A stretch of 64,000 bases of DNA, from positions 132,872 to 196,871 of the forward strand of contig NW_005201080.1 in NCBI RefSeq assembly GCF_000372725.1. The letters are read 5' to 3'. The notes under the pieces were generated by a model. The model saw only the letters and a list, made by a program, of their open reading frames with translations. It did no database searches and was not told the origin of the DNA. Shown here one piece after another: positions 61,677 through 64,000 of the stretch. Source of the DNA: Emiliania huxleyi CCMP1516 (lineage: Eukaryota > Haptophyta > Isochrysidales > Noelaerhabdaceae). Position numbers and translations under genes: made by a program. Every line of letters begins with the position of its first letter. Position 1 is the first letter of the stretch.

Positions 61677-64000
61677 ATGCCGACCGTGCTCTTCAGTCCG
61701 TTTGCTGCTGGTTCCGCCGCCCGCATGTTTGACGACTCGTCCTGCAGCGAGTGCTTCAAGGCGGCGCACGACTCGATCGATCAGCCCGCCATCGCTGCGA
61801 GCGCAGCGGCGGCCGCCCTAGGGAAGCAGCTTCGAGTCGCTTGCGCCGACCGCAGTGGTCCGACCGAGGTAGCCCTCGCCGAGGTGAAGCGGCTGCTATC
61901 GGTTCCGGGTGCCGACGTGAACGACGCGAACCGAAACGGCAAAGCGGCCATCCACCACACCGCGCAGCTGCGGTCCGACACAGAGGTGCTCGCGTGCCTG
62001 GTCGCCCACGGAGCAGACGTCAACGCGACGACGCACCGAGGTCACACGCCGCTCATCTATGCGGCCGGCCGCTGCCGCGAGCAAGTTGTCCGATTCCTCC
62101 TCGCAAACAGGCTTAGCTGCTGAGCGTACAGGTCCTTGTAGCCTAACTAGGACGCACCCGTGCACCCAACCGCGTCAAATAGTGTATCCACTGTATTCGC
62201 ATTCACACCACGCGCCGAACACACCGCAAGCGACGCCAATGCTGCAGGCACACGGCGCCGACGCGGCGACGTGGACGGTGATGGGCGACGACTGCATCAG
62301 CATGGGGCGCAGCAAGGGGCTGCCCGAGGACCTGCTCCACGAGCTCGCGCGCAACCAGGCGGCCAGCACCCGGCGGCGCGACTTCCGCGGCGACGAGCGG
62401 GCGGTGCGCGCCCAGGAGGAGCACGCGAAGCACTGCTCTTGCTGCCAGCGGAGGCGGTCGGAGGCCGGCGCGGGGGATGAGCCGCCCGCACTCGAGGATG
62501 CGGTCGTGGAGCTCGCCGTGGCGCTCGGCGCTGCGGCCGCCGATTCGGACGAGGCGCTCAGCGCGGCGCTCCTCTCCGCGACCGGCCTCGACACGCCGAT
62601 CCTGCGGCACGCGATCGAGTTCAGCCTGCGCATCGGTGCCACAGAAGGCGGCGACGAGGCGGCGGCGGCGACCACAGAGGCGGCGATGGCCGTCCGTGAT
62701 GACACGGCACCACCTGCGTGGCAGTCCTGGAGCGGTCCTGGCCATGCCCCGTAGGAGGAGGTGATTGGGGACGCCGTCGGAGCGGAGCAGCTGCTGCGCG
62801 CCGCGCGCGACGAGGCTCTCGGCCGGTGCTTGGGCAAGGGCGCCAAGGGGCGCGCCCGCCGGCCGGTGCGGATGGTTGCGGGCGCCGTCTTGGCCGCCGT
62901 GAAGAGCGAGGGGGTCGTCGAGGCGCTCGTGCTGAGCGGGCAGTCGATCGGCTCTCTCGTGGCTGCGGCGGACGCCCACGTCGCGGCTGCGTTGGTCGTG
63001 CGCTGGCCGGCTTCCCTCTGCGACGCGGCGGTGTGCGAGCGGCTGTGGGCGACACTGACTCGCACGGGCAACGGCTGGCATGCGGCCGTGGGAGAGGTGA
63101 AGGCGCGGCAGAAGCGGTACGGCGGGCCGAGGGTCGCTGCGTGGGCGCGCGCGCTGCGCTGGGCTGCCACCGTCGGCTTTGAGGGTTGGCGCCCCGCCGC
63201 GTGCAGCTTGCTTGACGAGGCGGCGGCGTGCGCGTCGCTCGCTCACCTGCTGGACGCGCTCTCGACGCGAGGCGCGGAGGTTGTGCCGCCGGCTCTGGCC
63301 GAGCTCCTCACCGATCGATACGGCGAGTGGCCGTGCGCGCCTCGCGCCGCGCCGTCGCTTGCGGCTGCGGCTGCGCCCGCGATCGCGCCCCCGCCACCCC
63401 TCGACATCGAGTCGCTTCCCGCTGCGACCCTCGAGCAGGCGGGGACACTCCCGCGCGGGGAGCAGCTGTCGATGGCACGCCTCTGCGACATGGTGTTCTG
63501 GACGAGTCATGCGTCCTTTCCCCGTAGGAACCTCTCTTTGTCGACGAGCCGAACAGCATACGGGCGCTGCACGGGAGCCTCGCGGCGATGGCAAGGGAGG
63601 AGCGACGCCGCGGCTCGCCGCCGCTTCGCATTGGAGTCGACACGGAGTGGGCAGATGCGCTGGAGGAGGACGAGGCGGCGGAGGAGGAGGAGTCGGCCAC
63701 CGCTGCTGAGAGGAGGAGGCCCTCTCGGCGGCCCCCGCGGCTGGCGGTGGTCCAGCTCGCTGTGCACGGGCGTGGGGCTTGGGTGATCGACGCCCTCGGC
63801 CACCCGGCGCGGCGCGCGGTGGGCGAGCTGCTGCGGTGGGCCCTCAACGGCGACCCGGCGGACGACGACGCGGTCGCCGTGCTGGGATTCGCTTTCCAGG
63901 GCGACCTCAGTGTGTTGCGCCCGATCTGCGGCGGTGACTTGCACGCGCGCGCGCTCGTCGACCTGCAGCAGTTGGCGCGCCAAGGCCGGGAGGACTCGCA
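61677..64000 (+). CDS. Ankyrin-repeat protein with EXD3/Mut-7-like 3'-5' exonuclease domain (partial, runs off window)
   Basis: Several exons starting at the ATG before PTVLFSPFAA; borders are not all resolved. The first exon has ankyrin repeats (PGADVNDANRNGKAAIHHTA; HGADVNATTHRGHTPLIYAA). The next begins near TPMLQAHGADAATWTVMG and continues through a Cys-His stretch EEHAKHCSCCQRRR. After a likely short intron (up to about 62753) comes a long alpha-helical region (62754-63530; EEVIGDAVGAEQLL; VVEALVLSGQSIGSLVAA) like the helical-repeat part of EXD3/Mut-7. From about 63525: LFVDEPNSIRALHGSLAAMA, LRIGVDTEWADALEEDE and LAVVQLAVHGRGAWVIDALG, then LGFAFQGDLSVL and LVDLQQLARQ. DTE and FQGDL are DEDD-family exonuclease motifs I and II. 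The remaining motifs lie beyond position 64000. Ankyrin and exonuclease parts could be separate genes. Confidence 0.72.

Overview
This is a nuclear window from a GC-rich protist. The genes are intron-containing, on both strands and not in operons, and the introns are small (about 50-180 bp, with a few longer ones full of satellite). About half of the introns I could place use GC-AG rather than GT-AG borders. There are TTAGGG-type telomeric repeats, many microsatellites, and dispersed inverted-repeat elements. The high GC, frequent GC-AG introns, algal-type multidomain proteins and an oxylipin (lipoxygenase/P450) locus make a haptophyte alga (Emiliania/Prymnesium-like) my best guess. That is inference from general knowledge, not a database match. 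A 100-N gap at 43205-43304 with a degraded duplicate beside it shows that this is a draft assembly.

Layout. 0.3-3.8 kb: a C5-sterol-desaturase-like gene and a gene fusing an NSF/CDC48-N-like region, a SKP1/BTB-like region and cytochrome b5 (both +). 4.8-6.8 kb: a complete non-autonomous hAT-like element (8-bp target duplication, CAGGG termini) carrying a 180-bp tandem array and two telomeric-repeat arrays. 7.1-8.7 kb: dyskerin (-), with a 1.3-kb inverted-repeat element inserted just upstream. 11-15.4 kb: a hypothetical gene and a SecA-like/vWA protein (+). 15.9-20.9 kb: a lipoxygenase with an N-terminal membrane region and a 500-residue CYP74-like P450 (both -), 53 bp apart and possibly spliced into one protein. 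21-24.6 kb: repeats, an RBR-type E3 ligase (-) and a divergent acidic protein (+). 24.9-26.4 kb: TRMO (-). 27.3-30.6 kb: a DUF707-GT92 glycosyltransferase fusion and a HAD-fold protein (+). 31.6-33.4 kb: an eight-exon mitochondrial carrier (-). 35.6-38.2 kb: a METTL21-like methyltransferase and an ADP-ribosylglycohydrolase (+). 38.5-41.3 kb: an ANKRD13-like protein (-) containing what looks like a newborn intron. 41.6-45 kb: a conserved hypothetical gene, the assembly gap, and a PARP-zinc-finger protein (+). 45.7-46.3 kb: a thioredoxin-like protein (-). 47.9-51 kb: a pentameric ligand-gated ion channel (+). 51.4-54.4 kb: a leucine-rich-repeat/glycosyltransferase fusion (-). 55-57.4 kb: the decayed remains of a BM3-type P450 reductase (+). 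57.8-61 kb: a phosphate transporter and an RluA pseudouridine synthase (both -). 61.7 kb to the end: an ankyrin-EXD3-like exonuclease gene (+) cut by the window edge.

The genes are mostly functionally unrelated neighbours. The exception is the lipoxygenase/P450 pair: lipoxygenase makes fatty-acid hydroperoxides and CYP74-type P450s rearrange them without needing a reductase, so the two together would be a compact oxylipin pathway. Three RNA-modification genes (dyskerin, TRMO, RluA-type synthase) also occur but are scattered. Exon borders given as exact were checked for reading-frame continuity by hand. Genes described with approximate exons were not fully resolved.
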